64,000 bases of DNA. It comes from Chlorocebus sabaeus (Eukaryota > Chordata > Mammalia > Primates > Cercopithecidae). The DNA lies in contig NC_132914.1 in assembly GCF_047675955.1 (NCBI RefSeq), positions 42,495,521 to 42,559,520 of the forward strand, written 5' to 3'. The stretch's first letter is position 1; every line of letters starts with the position of its first letter. Both the position numbers and the translations under genes were made by a program. This document shows positions 25,615 to 37,505 of this stretch, one piece after another. Under the pieces are notes generated by a model that ran no database searches, was not told where the DNA came from, and worked only from the letters and a program-made list of their open reading frames with translations.

Positions 25615-27940
25615 TTCCTTGGCCTCTTTATCTCCAGTGACATTTCTCTTAACCCTATCAGTCACCCATCGCCATGGTCCCATCCTAGACTTGAACAACA
25701 CTAGATATTGCATTAATTCTGAAATATTAATTTCAAGTGTTATACATTCTAACTATCAGATCACTTGCCTCTACATTCCCACAGCTAAAAACCTTCACCT
25801 TCACCAAGGCCCTCACTATACTAATCCCATCACTTTCTCACTAACAATAAGCCCCTGCCTCCCTCATCTCTTCCCTCATCCACTATACATCCCATGATCT
25901 ACCACCACCATCATACTCTTTCCAAAGACCCTCAGCTCCCTTCCTCTTTTACCCCTCCACACTACTGTCCCAGCAAAACCCCAGTTGTTAATCTGCCTTT
26001 CTCATATGTGTACTGACAGCTGAACATTGATAGAGAAATATCATTCATGTAAACTTACTTGTTTCACTTTAAATTAACATCACAGACCACAAATGGGTAC
26101 TCAATAAGATCCAGAAATCCTACTGTTTTTCTAAGAGACTCACTCCCACACTGCCTCTTTCATTGTATCTCCTTCTTCTAACATCCCATGCCCCTCCTCA
26201 GCTTTCACCTTTACTTTTAGTTAATGACTTTGCTTCATACTTCATTGAGAAGCTATAAATGGGAAGACTCATCATCTCACCCTCCACCTACCAACGAACC
26301 TGCATTTGCACTGCTCTTCTCTACAAGTCCAGGGGAGAACATGCTCACTCCTTTAAGGAAGGTCCTTCCTCCAAACATGGCTCTTGATCCAATCCCTCTT
26401 GCTGTCACCAAGACTGGGTCATTCTCTCCCTTTCCTTCATTATCATCACTTCTTCTCAACTAAATCATTCCATTGTTATCCTAATATTCCCTACTAGCTC
26501 CCAACATACAAGAAAAGGTCTCACTTCTCTGCATAAACCTCTCCAGGTTCCACTCTATCTCTCCACTTCCTTTCACCGAAAAACTGCTTCCAACATTTTC
26601 TATACTCAGCCCGTCCTCTTTCTTACTTTTCATTCTCTCTTCAGTCCACTCCAGTCTGGTTTTCCCTCCTGACCATTCCAATTAAGGCTGTTTCGGTCAA
26701 TTGCTATCATCCTCTCTCCTGTCAAGTTCAAATAACTTCTCCCTGTCCTTATCTTACCTCTCAGCAGCATTGCAGAAGAGACTAACTTCTTTCTTTTAAG
26801 AATCTTCTGTTTACTTCCCTGACACAATGCATTCTTACTTTTCTTCCTACCTCGCTTGCTACTCCTGACTCTCTTTTGATATCTCTTCTGCAAACTCTCT
26901 TTGTTGGTACTCCTCAGAATCACTCGGGAGCTCTCTTCTACTCCTTTCTATTTACACTTAAAAAAAAAATTCCATCCAATAGTTTAAATTACCACCTATA
27001 TTTTAATGATTCCGAAGTTGGTATCTCCAGTATGGATGTTTCTTCTCAACCACAGATACCCACCACCAATCTTAACCAATGTCCAGTTGAAAGTTTTACC
27101 ATCTGAATGAGTCTGAAATTGAATTTCCAATCCAAACTCCCCATACCTCTACCATCTCAGTAGATGCCCTTATTGCTCATCTGATTTGCCTAACTCAAAT
27201 GCCTCAGGATCTTCTTGATCCCTTTATTTCTCTTATCCGTCATATTTATTCCATCAGAAAGACCTACTGAATCTAGCTTCAAAACCTACTTCAATTATGT
27301 CCATTTCTTTCCATCTACTATGCTACCAGCTTTGTCCAGGCCTCTGTCATTTCCCTTTTTGGTCTCTCTTTTCTATCTTGCCCATCATTTCCCACTCTAT
27401 TCTCTACATACCATGAAGTGATTTTTTAAATAAGATTATTCCTTCACCCATCCATGACTGCATAATTTACTTAGAATAAAATCCAACCCCCTTACTATAC
27501 CTTCTGCAACTGGGCCTGACCTAGCCCTGCTCAAGTCTATATAGACTTCCTTCCCCCTTGCTGACCAACACTCATCCCCGTAGGTCTTGCCTCAGTTCCT
27601 CAGATACAGCATGCTCTTCTGCTTCAAGGCATTTGCATGTGATTTTTTCTCTGCTCAGAATATTCCTCCCACCACTCTTTGCATATCTAGCTTCTTCTCG
27701 TCCTCCAGAATGGACCTGAAATGTTATCATCCAGAGTAAATTTTGCCCCAGTCCAACCTTGTTTTTCCGAGAGCTTATTATAATTTATACTTTTTTGTGG
27801 ACTGAGGTTGTCTGTTTACTGAAATAGAATACAAGCCCCATGGGCAATGATCACATCCAACTTGTTCATCTTCATATTCCTGTAGTCTAGCACACAGCTG
27901 GGCACAGCACATACTTGGTGAATGAATTAAATAAAGAATT
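25615..27940 (+). mobile_element. Near-complete L2 LINE copy
   Basis: About 2.3 kb of plus-strand L2, running from the endonuclease region (gtgacatttctcttaacc onward) through the reverse transcriptase to the 3' end at 27800-27935 (caagccccatgggcaatg, gtagtctagcacac, ttggtgaatgaatt). Most L2 copies in mammals are a few hundred bases long. Open frames over it on both strands are chance stretches in a pyrimidine-rich element. Confidence 0.85.
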
Positions 27941-27983
27941 ACTGAAATAGAAGGAGGGGAGTGACATGATGAAATCAATATTT

Positions 27984-28200
27984 CAAGGCAATGATTCCCA
28001 ACTTGGGGCAATCCTTACTCCCCGAGGGATATTTGACAATGTCTGAAAATATTTTTTCTTGTCATGACTGCGGTAAGGGAGGATTTGCTCATGGGTAGAG
28101 GCCAAGGATGTTACTAAGGATCCAGTGAAGCACAGGTCAGCCCTCCACAACAGAGAATTATCTGACCCCAAATGCTACTAAAGCCAAGGTTTAAAAACCT
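27984..28200 (+). mobile_element. MER20 (non-autonomous hAT-Charlie)
   Basis: The terminal-repeat-like gattcccaacttgggg start, the gacaatgtctgaaaatattt block and the gggtagaggccaaggatg block are in MER20 order. The end near ccaaggtttaaaaaccttg is degenerate. Confidence 0.85.
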
Positions 28201-28244
28201 TGTTTTTAAAGTGAAACTCTGTCTCTTTAAACAAAAACAAAAAC

Positions 28245-28355
28245 AACCAACTTGCTATACCTCTCTCAGACTCGCTTTTCTCATCTGCAAATGGAGGTAA
28301 TTATATATACTTTATAGAGCTATTGTCAGGAATAAAGGAGATAATGTGTGTAAGC
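28245..28355 (+). mobile_element. MIR fragment
   Basis: ttttctcatctgcaaatgg and the following tagagctattgtcagga block match the MIR core. It ends where the composite duplication starts. Confidence 0.65.
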
Positions 28356-28366
28356 AGCTGGGGGGC

Positions 28367-28560
28367 GGAATGGATTGTTCCCTATGGCCTCCAGAAGAAG
28401 CCAGCCCTGCCAATGGGATCCCTGGTTCTCAGGCCTTGGACTCAGACTGAATTACATTTATATATGTTTATAGAATCACAATATGAAAATATACTCTTGA
28501 CCAAGGAAAAGTGTTGTTTAAGAAGAAGTCTTAATTGTAACAGACTAGCATATTTTAACT
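28367..28560 (+). repeat. Two-piece duplicated segment, order reversed relative to source
   Basis: 28367-28456 matches 30109-30199 at about 97 percent (three differences). 28456-28560 matches 29711-29800 with about five differences and a 10-base gap. In the sources the second piece lies to the left of the first, so the copies are joined in swapped order. The join shares two or three bases. The first source spans a junction inside a chimeric LTR, so chance similarity between two independent repeat copies is unlikely. Confidence 0.8.
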
Positions 28561-28960
28561 ATTTTTCTTATTATAACCACACTGGGATAAAAATCACTAT
28601 GAAGAAAAATACTAAGAAAATACACGTTTAATTTCAGATTTAAGTTTATGACTACAGGTAAAGCTTAAACAACGTTTTTTAAATTAAACTATACCTTAGA
28701 TTCAGCAGAACTCTCCCATCTGCATAAGAAGGTATTCATGGCGTTGAGAACAGCAGTTACATATCAGAGTGACACTTGCATTGATAAATCATCCCTTGCT
28801 GTTGCACTCTTCAAATTAGCAAATGAAATAGCATCATCTGGCAATGGGGCAATATTTATAAATTAAATTTATTAACACATGCACAAAAAAATCCCTATTT
28901 TAGAGAAATCAGCAGAGAATTTAAATAACAGACTATTGCTAGTTGGTCTCTTCTTTAACT
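28561..28960. other. Unassigned intergenic stretch
   Basis: A+T-rich, no gene or repeat family recognised. Confidence 0.45.
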
Positions 28961-29255
28961 GGCAATGGGGAGGCCAGTTAAAATGTTGTTCCCAGGTGAG
29001 AGATGATGGCCTGGAATGACGTAGTGCATGCAGTATAGAAAGAAATGAATAAATATTTAGGATGTAGAGTCAACTGTACTTTGTGATAAACTATATGGAG
29101 GAGACAGAGAGAGACAAATAGACAGACAAAGATATTCAAGATTATTCCCAGACTTTTGATTTAGATGTCTAGATTAAGGTAGTGCATTTATTGAGTCTAA
29201 ATGTATAATAAGTGGAGCTCATTTGGAGAGGAAGATGCAATCAATTTCGAAAGAA
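28961..29255 (-). mobile_element. L2 fragment
   Basis: gagagatgatggcctgga, ggatgtagagtcaac and cccagacttttgattt follow reversed L2 order. It may belong to the same L2 as the piece at 30386. Confidence 0.6.
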
Positions 29256-29818
29256 ACATGAAGTTAATAAACGACTGTGGAAGTCACAATACAAGCTCAA
29301 TAAACTCTAAATTTATTGCTAAAGTTAAAAAACTCGATATAAATTTGTAGAGGTAAATCACAACAAATATTATAAAGGTAAAAACAATGTGGCATGGATA
29401 AATACCATACAGAGAGTTACTATAGATATTTCATCAAAGAGAAAAAAAGAATAACATGAAATAACATAAAGAGGAGTAAAATTTCAGAAATGTAATGATT
29501 AAAAATACCTATAGAAAATAATTGAAAGGATTAATGTATAATTCCTTTTAGCACAAGCAAGTCAATGAAATGACCAGTTTCTACTATTTATATGAAAGGA
29601 ATTTAAAGTTTTACAATATATAGAAAGAAGACAATAATATCTATTAAAACAATGGTATTAGGTCTTCTGGTTTTATTTCTTTATGACTTGAAGTTCTTTA
29701 TCATGAAGAAGATTTATATATGTTTATAGAATCATAATATAAAAATATACTTTTGACCAAGGAAAAGTGTTGTTTAAAAGGAAGTCTTAACTAGCATATT
29801 TTAAAATATTATACTAAT
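29256..29818. other. Unassigned stretch, including a duplication source
   Basis: Bases 29711-29800 are the source (or sister copy) of the right half of the composite at 28367-28560. The rest is A+T-rich and unassigned. Confidence 0.5.
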
Positions 29819-30385
29819 TGTGGTAGGCTGAAAACCTGGCTCCCGAAAGATACCAGGTTCTAATCCCTGAAACCTGTAAATCTTACATCATTGGAAAAAA
29901 GACTCTCTTTACAGATGTGATTAAGTTAAGGATCTTGCGATGGAAATATTGTTTTAGATTATATAACAGGGTCCCAAAGGCAATCTTGTAAGAGGGAGAT
30001 TTGACACAGAAGGAAGAGAAGGAGGCCATGTCATTGCAGAGACCAATATTGGAGTGATACAGCCACAAATCAAGGAATACTGAAGCCAGCAAAATCTGGA
30101 AGAGGCAAGGAATGGATTGTTCCCTACAGCCTCCAGAAGAAGCCAGCCCTGTCAATGGGATCCCTGGTTCTCAGGCCTTGGACTCAGACTGAATTACATC
30201 ACTGGCTTTCCTGGTTCTCCATCTTGCAGATGGCATATTGGTCTTCATAATCATGTGAGCCAATTCCCATAATAAATCTCCTCTCATGTATCTATATATC
30301 TATAGATATAGATAGATCTAATTAGCTAGCTAGCTATAGACATATAGATTCTATTGGTTCTGTTTCTCTGGAGAACCCTAATTCA
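29819..30385 (+). mobile_element. Composite MaLR/ERVL-like LTR
   Basis: The first part begins tgtggtaggctgaaaacc and follows a MaLR-like LTR up to about gccagccctg. From ggttctcaggccttgg onward the text follows the 3' half of an MLT2-like LTR, with cctctcatg and an ending at tctctggagaaccctaatt. It looks like two LTR types joined. A TATC/TAGA-type simple run sits at 30288-30348. Confidence 0.6.
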
Positions 30386-30770
30386 ATGAGATTTGCATTT
30401 TAGAAGAATCATTCTGACTACAGACTGGGGAAGGAGTTGGAAGGGAGCTAGAAGGAATGCAAGGAGATTTCTAGGAAACAAGAAGCAAGCAAGGGATAAT
30501 GGTGATCTGGAATGCATTAGTGGCTGTGGTGACAGAAAGAAGAAAACAGATTGAAGAGATGTTAAGGGAAATGCATAGATAAAGCTAAGTAATTCATTGC
30601 ATATGAGGGGAGAGAGGGAGGAAAGAGTCAAGCTGACTCCCAAGTTTCTGAATTCAGCAACTGGTTATTTTGCTATTTATTGAGAGAAGGAAATACTGGT
30701 GATGATTTAAGGTGAGAAAAGGGCTCATTTGAATTTGAGATGTCTGTGAGATATCCATGTCAAGACGTGT
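30386..30770 (-). mobile_element. L2 fragment
   Basis: Reversed L2 text: tctgactacagactgggg, gctgactcccaagtttctg and ttgagatgtctgtgagat in the expected order. Confidence 0.7.
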
Positions 30771-31149
30771 TCTCTGATTTTAAAAGCAATATGCATTTAT
30801 AGTGCATTATTCAGAAAACAGAGTACATGGAAAATAAAGCAAACATCACTTTAACCCCACTACCCAGAAATAGCCACAGTTAATATATGGGCATACAGTC
30901 TTTTCTTTAAAGCTGTGTGCACGTGCCTACACACACACACTCATAAACACACACATATACACATAGGCACACACAAATATTAGGCTATTAACATTTTGTA
31001 GTCTATTTTTCCCTTAACAATGAATCATGGCCATTTATAAAGATATTATTCTTCTACATTATTATTTTCGATGGCCACATAGGATTTCATTATATAATTT
31101 GCTAAATTTGATTTAACCAAAGCCCTATTGTTACCAAATTATATTATGA

Positions 31150-31420
31150 GAAGATTTTTGGACAATGAAACTATGCTGTATATCATTATACATTTGTCAA
31201 AACCAATAGAATGAACACCACCAACAGTGAACACTAATTGTAAACTATGGACTTTGGGTGATAATCATGTGTCATATGGGTTTGTTGATTGTGACAAATC
31301 ACCAATCTGGTTCGAGATGTTGACAGTGAGGGAGGCTGTAAGTATGCAGGGGTAAGGGATATACAAGAACTCTCTATGTCCAGTTTTTCCAGGAACCTAA
31401 AATTGCTCTAAAAGAAAGTC

Positions 31421-31423
<3 letters not shown>
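31150..31423 (+). mobile_element. L1M 3' end
   Basis: The 3' UTR text aactatggactttgggtg and ctaaaattgctctaaaa is typical of intermediate-age L1M elements on the plus strand. It is followed directly by a TG repeat. Confidence 0.65.

Positions 31424-31451
<28 letters not shown>
31424..31451. repeat. TG dinucleotide microsatellite
   Basis: About 14 TG units in a row. Confidence 0.9.
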
Positions 31452-31452
<1 letters not shown>

Positions 31453-31589
31453 TTGTGCATAGAGAGTGAGCATCCTTGTATATAAAACTGCATATCTATT
31501 ACTTTAAGATAAATTCCAGTAAATGGCATTGTCTGTTCCAAGAATATGCTCATTTAACATGTGCTTATTGGCCAAGCACATGTTCAATG

Positions 31590-31880
31590 AGGCACGGTGT
31601 CTCCTGCCTGTAATCTCAGCACTTTGGGAAGACTAGGCAGGAGGGCAGAGGATCACTTGAGCCCAGGAGTTCGAGACCAGCCTGGAAAACATAGTGGTAT
31701 CCCGTCTCCAAAAAACAAAAAAATTGTCCAGGCATGGTAGTGCATGCCTATAGTCCCAGCTACTCCAGAGGCTGAGGCAGGAGGATCGCTTGAGCCCAGG
31801 AGGTCAAAGTTTAGTGAGCCATAATCACACCACACTACACTCAAGCCTGGGTGACAGAGTGAGACCCTGTCTCAAAAAAA
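31590..31880 (+). mobile_element. Old Alu (AluJ-like)
   Basis: Both arms are present, with a middle A-rich linker and a short A-tail. Many changes from the AluS/Y consensus, such as gcttgagcccaggagg, indicate an old copy. Clear flanking repeats were not found. Confidence 0.9.
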
Positions 31881-32154
31881 GCCACATAGGCAAACTCAGG
31901 TTGCTTGTGTTGCCAAATTGCCCTCCAGAAAGTATTTAATAACTTACATTTTTACTAAGAGAGTACAATTGAGTTGATTTTTGATCCCTGACTCAACACA
32001 GCTCATTATTGCATTTCACTCTATACTTCCATTTATGCCTTCCTCAAAATGGTAAACATTATTGATGCTTCTGTCAACAACATCCCATTTTCTTCATCAC
32101 AATGTAGTACCAAGTTCACCTTGTCTTTTGATTGCCAGCTAGTTCCATCTCTGA

Positions 32155-32495
32155 GAAAACGTATGCCATGCTAATTTGTCTTTATTTAAAATTTCAAAGA
32201 AATTCTCACATGGATCCCAGATGTTGACTACTTAATGCAAGAAAGTGTTTCCTCATTATACAAATATGGTATGTGGTCAAAATATTGGCATTGTTTAATG
32301 AATCACTTAAAATAACTATATCACAAAAAACAATGGTTCATGTGTGAGTCATAATTTAAACAATGCCAATTTTTTTATGTGTACCACATTTGTATAATAA
32401 GGAAACACCTTCTTGGATTAAATGGTCAACATCTGGAATACATGTGAGGGCTTTGAAAAATTAGCATTGTATTTTCTTAAATTTTCCCAGTATAG
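32155..32495. repeat. Foldback inverted repeat, MITE-like
   Basis: The left arm (about 32155-32318) and right arm (about 32332-32495) are reverse complements. Matching blocks include cagatgttgac / gtcaacatctg, ttcctcattatacaaat / atttgtataataaggaa and ggcattgttta / taaacaatgcc. The arms differ by scattered changes and a small insertion. No coding sequence is present. The shape suits a small non-autonomous DNA transposon; I cannot name the family. Confidence 0.75.
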
Positions 32496-32696
32496 AAAGA
32501 AATCCACACTGGAGGAAACTTTCACAACAATTTATGTATCCCAGATATTCTTGTAAGTAGTGTGTTGTGTGGTTGGTACACAACAAGCTGAAGTCAAAGC
32601 AATATTAGTCAAATTCCATGGGAAGGACTGCCAAGGAAGTCTAAGTCTTTTCTTTTTGTTCATTCTAAGCCTTCTCCTCTGATATGGTAGACTATG

Positions 32697-33170
32697 ATTG
32701 TAGGAGGTTGAATAGTGGTCCCCCCCGCAAAAAAAAAAAATACGTCATGTCCTGAACCCTGGAAGATGTGAATGTAAGCTTATTTGAGAAAAGGGTCTTT
32801 GCAGGTGCTATTAAGTAAGCAATCCTGAGACATGATCATCTGGATTTAGGGTTGGTTCTAAATCCAATGCCAGGTATCCTTTTAAGAGAAAGGCATAGGG
32901 ACATTTGGGACACAGACACATAGGGAGAACACATAGGAGAGAAAACCATATGGAGACAGAGGTAGACAATGCAGTCATGCAACCCCAGGTCAAAGAATGC
33001 CTGGAGCTGGAGCTGGACCTATCAACTGGAAAAAGCAGCCTTCTGGATGCATCGGAGGGAGCATGGCCCTCCTGACACCTTGATTTTAGGTGTCTTTCCT
33101 CTACCACTATGAGAGAATAAATTACTGTGTTTGTGGTAGTTGTTGCAACAGACCTAGGAAACTACAATGC
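32697..33170 (+). mobile_element. MLT1-type MaLR LTR
   Basis: It begins near gattgtaggaggttgaatag and shows agggtctttgcaggtgc, the cacatagggagaacac repeat region, ctcctgacaccttgatttt and an end at aggaaactacaatg, all in MLT1 order. The short antisense frame at 32811-33107 is a by-product. Confidence 0.8.
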
Positions 33171-33960
33171 CTATTCAGTAGTTGATGGGCATGGCATTCA
33201 TAGTGAAAGAATTAGATATATATTATGTATTAATTATATCACTGTATTTTATTCAAATTTGGCATGCCTGGTGTTTGGCTTTTGACTAACATCAAGGAAT
33301 GATGTTTCTGCTTTAGGTGTAAATAACATTAAAAGTTTCCCAGCTCCCTTTTAACCTTGGAGTGTTCTGATCTTGAAAGACTCTCCCCTTCTGTTATTTA
33401 AGCAACTTGGAGAAAAAATCCATAAATTTATAACAAGTGGGAGATTCTAGACTAAATAGGCAAATCAGATTTATCACCTCAGGCTTTGGAGTGGTGACAG
33501 ATGCCAGATCCCCATTAGTTTGCTTGACTCCTGCCCACTTGGTAGACAATAATACATACTCAAAAAGCTGAATAATGTATCAGTTTGACTACAAAGCACA
33601 ATAAAACAGAGGAATATTATCCCATATTATTATGTTTGCTGCTGGCTATGGACTCAAATCCAAGTGTGTACACTCTCTTGAATTTTGAACGCATGGGATA
33701 TGTTTTGATAAGCTTTATGGTGGCTTTTTGGAAGAGGCTCTCCCTTTGGTGTATTTGATACACTATATTTAACACCACTAAAAGTGTATTTATTCAGTTT
33801 TCATTCTAAGTCTTATGTTTGTTGAAGTTTCATTTAGCTCAAATAAATGATAAACATCAGATTACTTTTCTTAAGTGTCTTCTATGGTACAAAAGCCCAT
33901 GATCATTCTTTCTATCACCTGTCACTCCTAGCCCCACACCCTGGTCCACCTCAAGAAGTG
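33171..33960. other. Unassigned intergenic stretch
   Basis: No gene or repeat family recognised. Confidence 0.45.
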
Positions 33961-33964
33961 AAAG

Positions 33965-34265
33965 AGCTACAAGGAGATATTACACAGCTGTCATAAACAG
34001 TTTCAAGTAATTTTTAATGACATGGGGCAATGTTCTGTGTACAAAATTGAGTAAAAAAAAAGTAGAATCAACTGGATATACGCTATGGTCCAAATTTGTT
34101 TAGACACACATAGTTACATAAAAATACATTAAAAAACTGACTGAAAATGTTCCACAAAAGAGCTAAGTTGGCTATCACCAGGCACCAGGTGGAATTATAT
34201 ATGAACTTTACTTTGTTAGCTATATTTTCAAGTGTGCTTCTTTATAACCAGAAATAATAATGTAA
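33965..34265 (+). mobile_element. Old L1ME 3' fragment
   Basis: The blocks ttttaatgacatggggcaa, gtccaaatttgtttagac and ggctatcaccaggcac resemble L1ME 3' sequence. Low similarity. Confidence 0.5.
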
Positions 34266-34784
34266 CAGAACTGAAGTAGTAGCTGGAAGCTAAGGGCCAT
34301 CTTTGTTAGGCTATTGCTATGTCTTTAGGGTAGTTGCTTATTTCAGAAATTGTTTGTAATTAATTCTGCAAAATTTTCCATATGTATTCAAGAACATTCA
34401 TCCTGACTTCCCCAACTTGCACTATTTGCTTTTTCTTCTCTCGTCCTACTTACCATAGGTATAGGCTGACCTGAGGCTGAGAAGGTAGAAAGAAAAATAG
34501 AAATAGGGTACACCTTGAACAAAAGGAAGCTACTGAATTCTTCCCTGGACTCTTTCTGGCTCCTCTTCGGTCCACTGTGGCCTGAATGGAGGAGGGACAG
34601 CACAGAAAAGCAGCAGGGTCAAGCAGCTTGCATTTTTCTGTATGGTGGATCATGGAAGAACCTTGCATTGCAAATGGAAGATGACGTGTTGGAGGACGTC
34701 AGAAGCTTATTTTTTGCCCCAAATTCACTGGATCCCATCACCAGCGGAATGGAAAATGTCACAGAATTTTTTCTTGGCAAGAAG
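34266..34784. other. Unassigned intergenic stretch
   Basis: Several short open frames overlap on both strands at 34388-34805, but none resembles a protein family I know. Confidence 0.4.
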
Positions 34785-34895
34785 ACTAGATTAGAAGCTC
34801 CTTGAGGTCAAGAACCATGCTCTTCATCATACTTGTTTACACAGAGCTAGGATAAGGCTTCATACATAGTACCCGGTAAGTGCTTAAATTTAGAG
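34785..34895 (+). mobile_element. L2 3' end
   Basis: gaagctccttgaggtcaag, tacacagagctaggataag and cccggtaagtgctta match the L2 terminal consensus. Confidence 0.65.
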
Positions 34896-35290
34896 AGAAA
34901 AAATATTTTGAGGAATTTCAGATAGCCAAAATGCAGTGTCTAACAAGCCTGTGTACACAGTAGAATAGGCTTCATGGAACCACTAGTCATCAAGGGAGGG
35001 GTCATGGAGCACACTGGGGGGTATGTAGTTTTTAAGGGAATGCATCAGAAAGTGGAGTGAAGGGGGCCAGAAAGAACATCTGTGGCTTGGACAAGCGTAT
35101 TTAATTGTGACTTGTATTTGAAAAGTGAACAAGAGTGTGTATTAATGATTCTTGAGAGGTGGGGTGGGTGGCAGGGATTTTGAAGCAGTATGTATGAAGT
35201 GTATGCCCAAATCTGAGCACATATCCAAAACTGGTTGGAAGGTATAGCATGTTCACAGACATGTACTTTTAATGTTTGAGAACCACTGGA
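34896..35290. repeat. Possible hAT-type relic
   Basis: The right end gtttgagaaccactgg looks like a hAT-Charlie terminal repeat. A matching left terminus is not clear. Confidence 0.35.
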
Positions 35291-36444
35291 CTGAATAATT
35301 GGGTTCCCCATTCAAACCACCATATTACTAAGAAAATAGAACTGCCCTTTAAATATTAATGATCATGGTTTTCATTGTCTCAAAAGCCAGTGATCATCCC
35401 TAACCTGTTTATATATTTCCAACACTAAATATTTATCTTTCTGAAAGCTTAGGGGATAATGCTCACCATTTTTTCTCATCTGCTTAAGATCTTTTTGATA
35501 ATGTTTTTTTAAATTAAAATGCTTCAGCCTCCAGGCTTCTATGGCCCTGGCTCTCACTAGAGCACTATTTGTCTGGAAAGTAGACAACAAATCTACTAAT
35601 ACGTCATCAACTGAAGAAACGGAGTCTGCATCTAGATAGCAGAGAAAATTATATATTTACACGAGGGGAGAAAGGATGGTAGCAAAGCACGAGAGAGAAG
35701 GGAGACCCTTCAACAGGATAGGGGGCTCAGCCACTCTCTCCAGCCATTCAGGCAAGTGAAGGCAAAGTGAAAGCACACCAGGCATATGTATGTGTACTGT
35801 GTGTGTGTTTCCTAAGTACCGGTAATATATCCATCTAAAGCATACTTTTCCTAAGTGTTAACACATTCCAAAGTGGAAAACAATTAAAAGCTTGATTTAT
35901 CTATTTGAATATCAAGCTAATTTTACAGTGAGATGCCTCTGCTGGGTCTTAGATGCCTCTGCTGGGTTAGGCCCTGAGGGAAGATTATTTAAGAACCAAT
36001 TAGCCCTACCTGTGTTATCAGATGGCCATGACAGAGGTTTCTCTTATTTGACTTTCAAGTTATTCTCAAGAAACACTGACCACAGATAAGCATTTTATGA
36101 TTTTAGCAGTGATTGATATATATATTTTTTATATATATATCATATATATATATGATAACAGTGATTATGCTTAAACACTCCTATGGGACTATTTTCTATA
36201 GAGGCTTCATAGTTGAAGGATTTTGCAATTCCTTAATTTCCTTAAAGTTCAAAATCTAATAGAAAAGACAATACTGAAGATAAAATCATTACCCAAGTAA
36301 GATGGTAAAGCTTCTGAATTTCTTTAATAAATCTCACTGCAATCCCCAAAATGTATCTCTTACAATGCATCCCATAGCTGTGTGAATACATAACACTGGT
36401 ATGCAATCCCCACATGGTTGGTAAGATTCCAAGATTCAAAACTT
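35291..36444. other. Unassigned stretch with simple repeats
   Basis: It contains a 20-base tandem duplication starting agatgcctctgctgggt (35931-35950 and 35951-35970) and an AT-rich palindrome-like run at about 36113-36156. Nothing else was recognised. Confidence 0.55.
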
Positions 36445-36660
36445 GAGTGTCAGGGTTCAAATCCCATTTATTAACTTAATGACACTGGATAATTACCCCA
36501 ACCATACTCTGCCTTAGTGTCCTTGTCTGGGTAACAGGAATCCTGATAGTAATTACCGTCTACATCACAGGGTTATTGCCATGAGGATTAGATGAGCTAA
36601 TCCACCCTAAATGCTTAGCACAGTCTCTAGCACATAGGAAGTACCCTATAAATGTAAATG
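36445..36660 (+). mobile_element. MIR SINE
   Basis: The head ggttcaaatcccattt, the core catcacagggttattgcc and the tail agcacataggaagtac are in MIR order. Confidence 0.75.
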
Positions 36661-37505
36661 AGGTTAACATTATAAGAATAGAAACCATACTATAAACCAT
36701 TTTAAGACTGGTTTTAAATTTCAAATTTTTGTCAGCAGATCCGTGCTCCCATTCCCCACAATGAGGCACTGAGACACGCTTCTAAAATGACTTTTAAGTA
36801 AAAGATCATGTGGTAAAGACACGGGTTGACATACCAAGTCCAATTCTATTCATATAAAATAATTTCCTGCTGTTGATTAAAACCATTATCTTCTGAAATA
36901 TCTTTTCTAAACACTAAACCCTCAAAAGACGTTAACTTCTCAGACTAGCGGAGTTCAGCAAATTAGAAGCCACCATCATTATGCAGCTTACTCACTAACA
37001 AAATGCCACTTAATGAACTTCTCAGAGTGTTTCTTGTCCACAGATTGATAAGAGTTCAAGGCAAAACCACATCATTTCCTATTTTTGTTTCATTTCCTTC
37101 AAAGTGAAACATAATTTCTTCTTGGTCCTGGAGTAAAAACTTCTGGATTAACTAAGTAGATCATTACCAGAAATGCAATTTTAGAAAGATACAATTTCAA
37201 GGTAGTCAAAAAACACAAAATATCTGTGTAGTGTTTGTTAATACATAAAAATAACCTAATATGTAAAGTGTATGTCACCTAAGTGGAAGATTGAGTCTCT
37301 AACTAGAAGCGCAAACAGAAATCATCGTCGATTCTGTTAGTTATTGTGGTTTTAAGTCCAGTTAGAAAAATTTTAAGAACTGTGACACCACGGCTTTCTT
37401 TAGTCTTGGCCAGAGATCACAAACTTCTTGGCATAGATATTCTGTTTGGCCAATACAGTATTTGAAAAATTACTTGACTTAAATATCTTTGGGTGAGCCA
37501 TAGCT
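36661..37505. other. Unassigned stretch downstream of DBX2
   Basis: Mostly unrecognised DNA that may include the distal end of the DBX2 3' UTR if a signal left of 37506 is used. Confidence 0.4.

Larger units (their letters stand above)
30780..31985 (-). mobile_element. Old L1ME fragment, interrupted
   Basis: Antisense L1ME ORF2 end text at 30780-31140 (agaaatagccacagtt, then ttctacattattattttcgatgg), resuming at 31455-31585 (aagataaattccagtaa) and 31885-31985 (ttgccaaattgccctccaga). It is interrupted by a second L1 3' end, a TG run and an Alu. Confidence 0.7.

Noticed and set aside
24032..27421. Many open frames on both strands of the pyrimidine-rich region
   Set aside because: The region is L2 LINE. 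The frames are short, in several phases and do not match L2 proteins over any length.
28367..28560. Composite segment considered as a processed transcript
   Set aside because: The two pieces are in the wrong order for splicing on either strand, and there is no A-tail.
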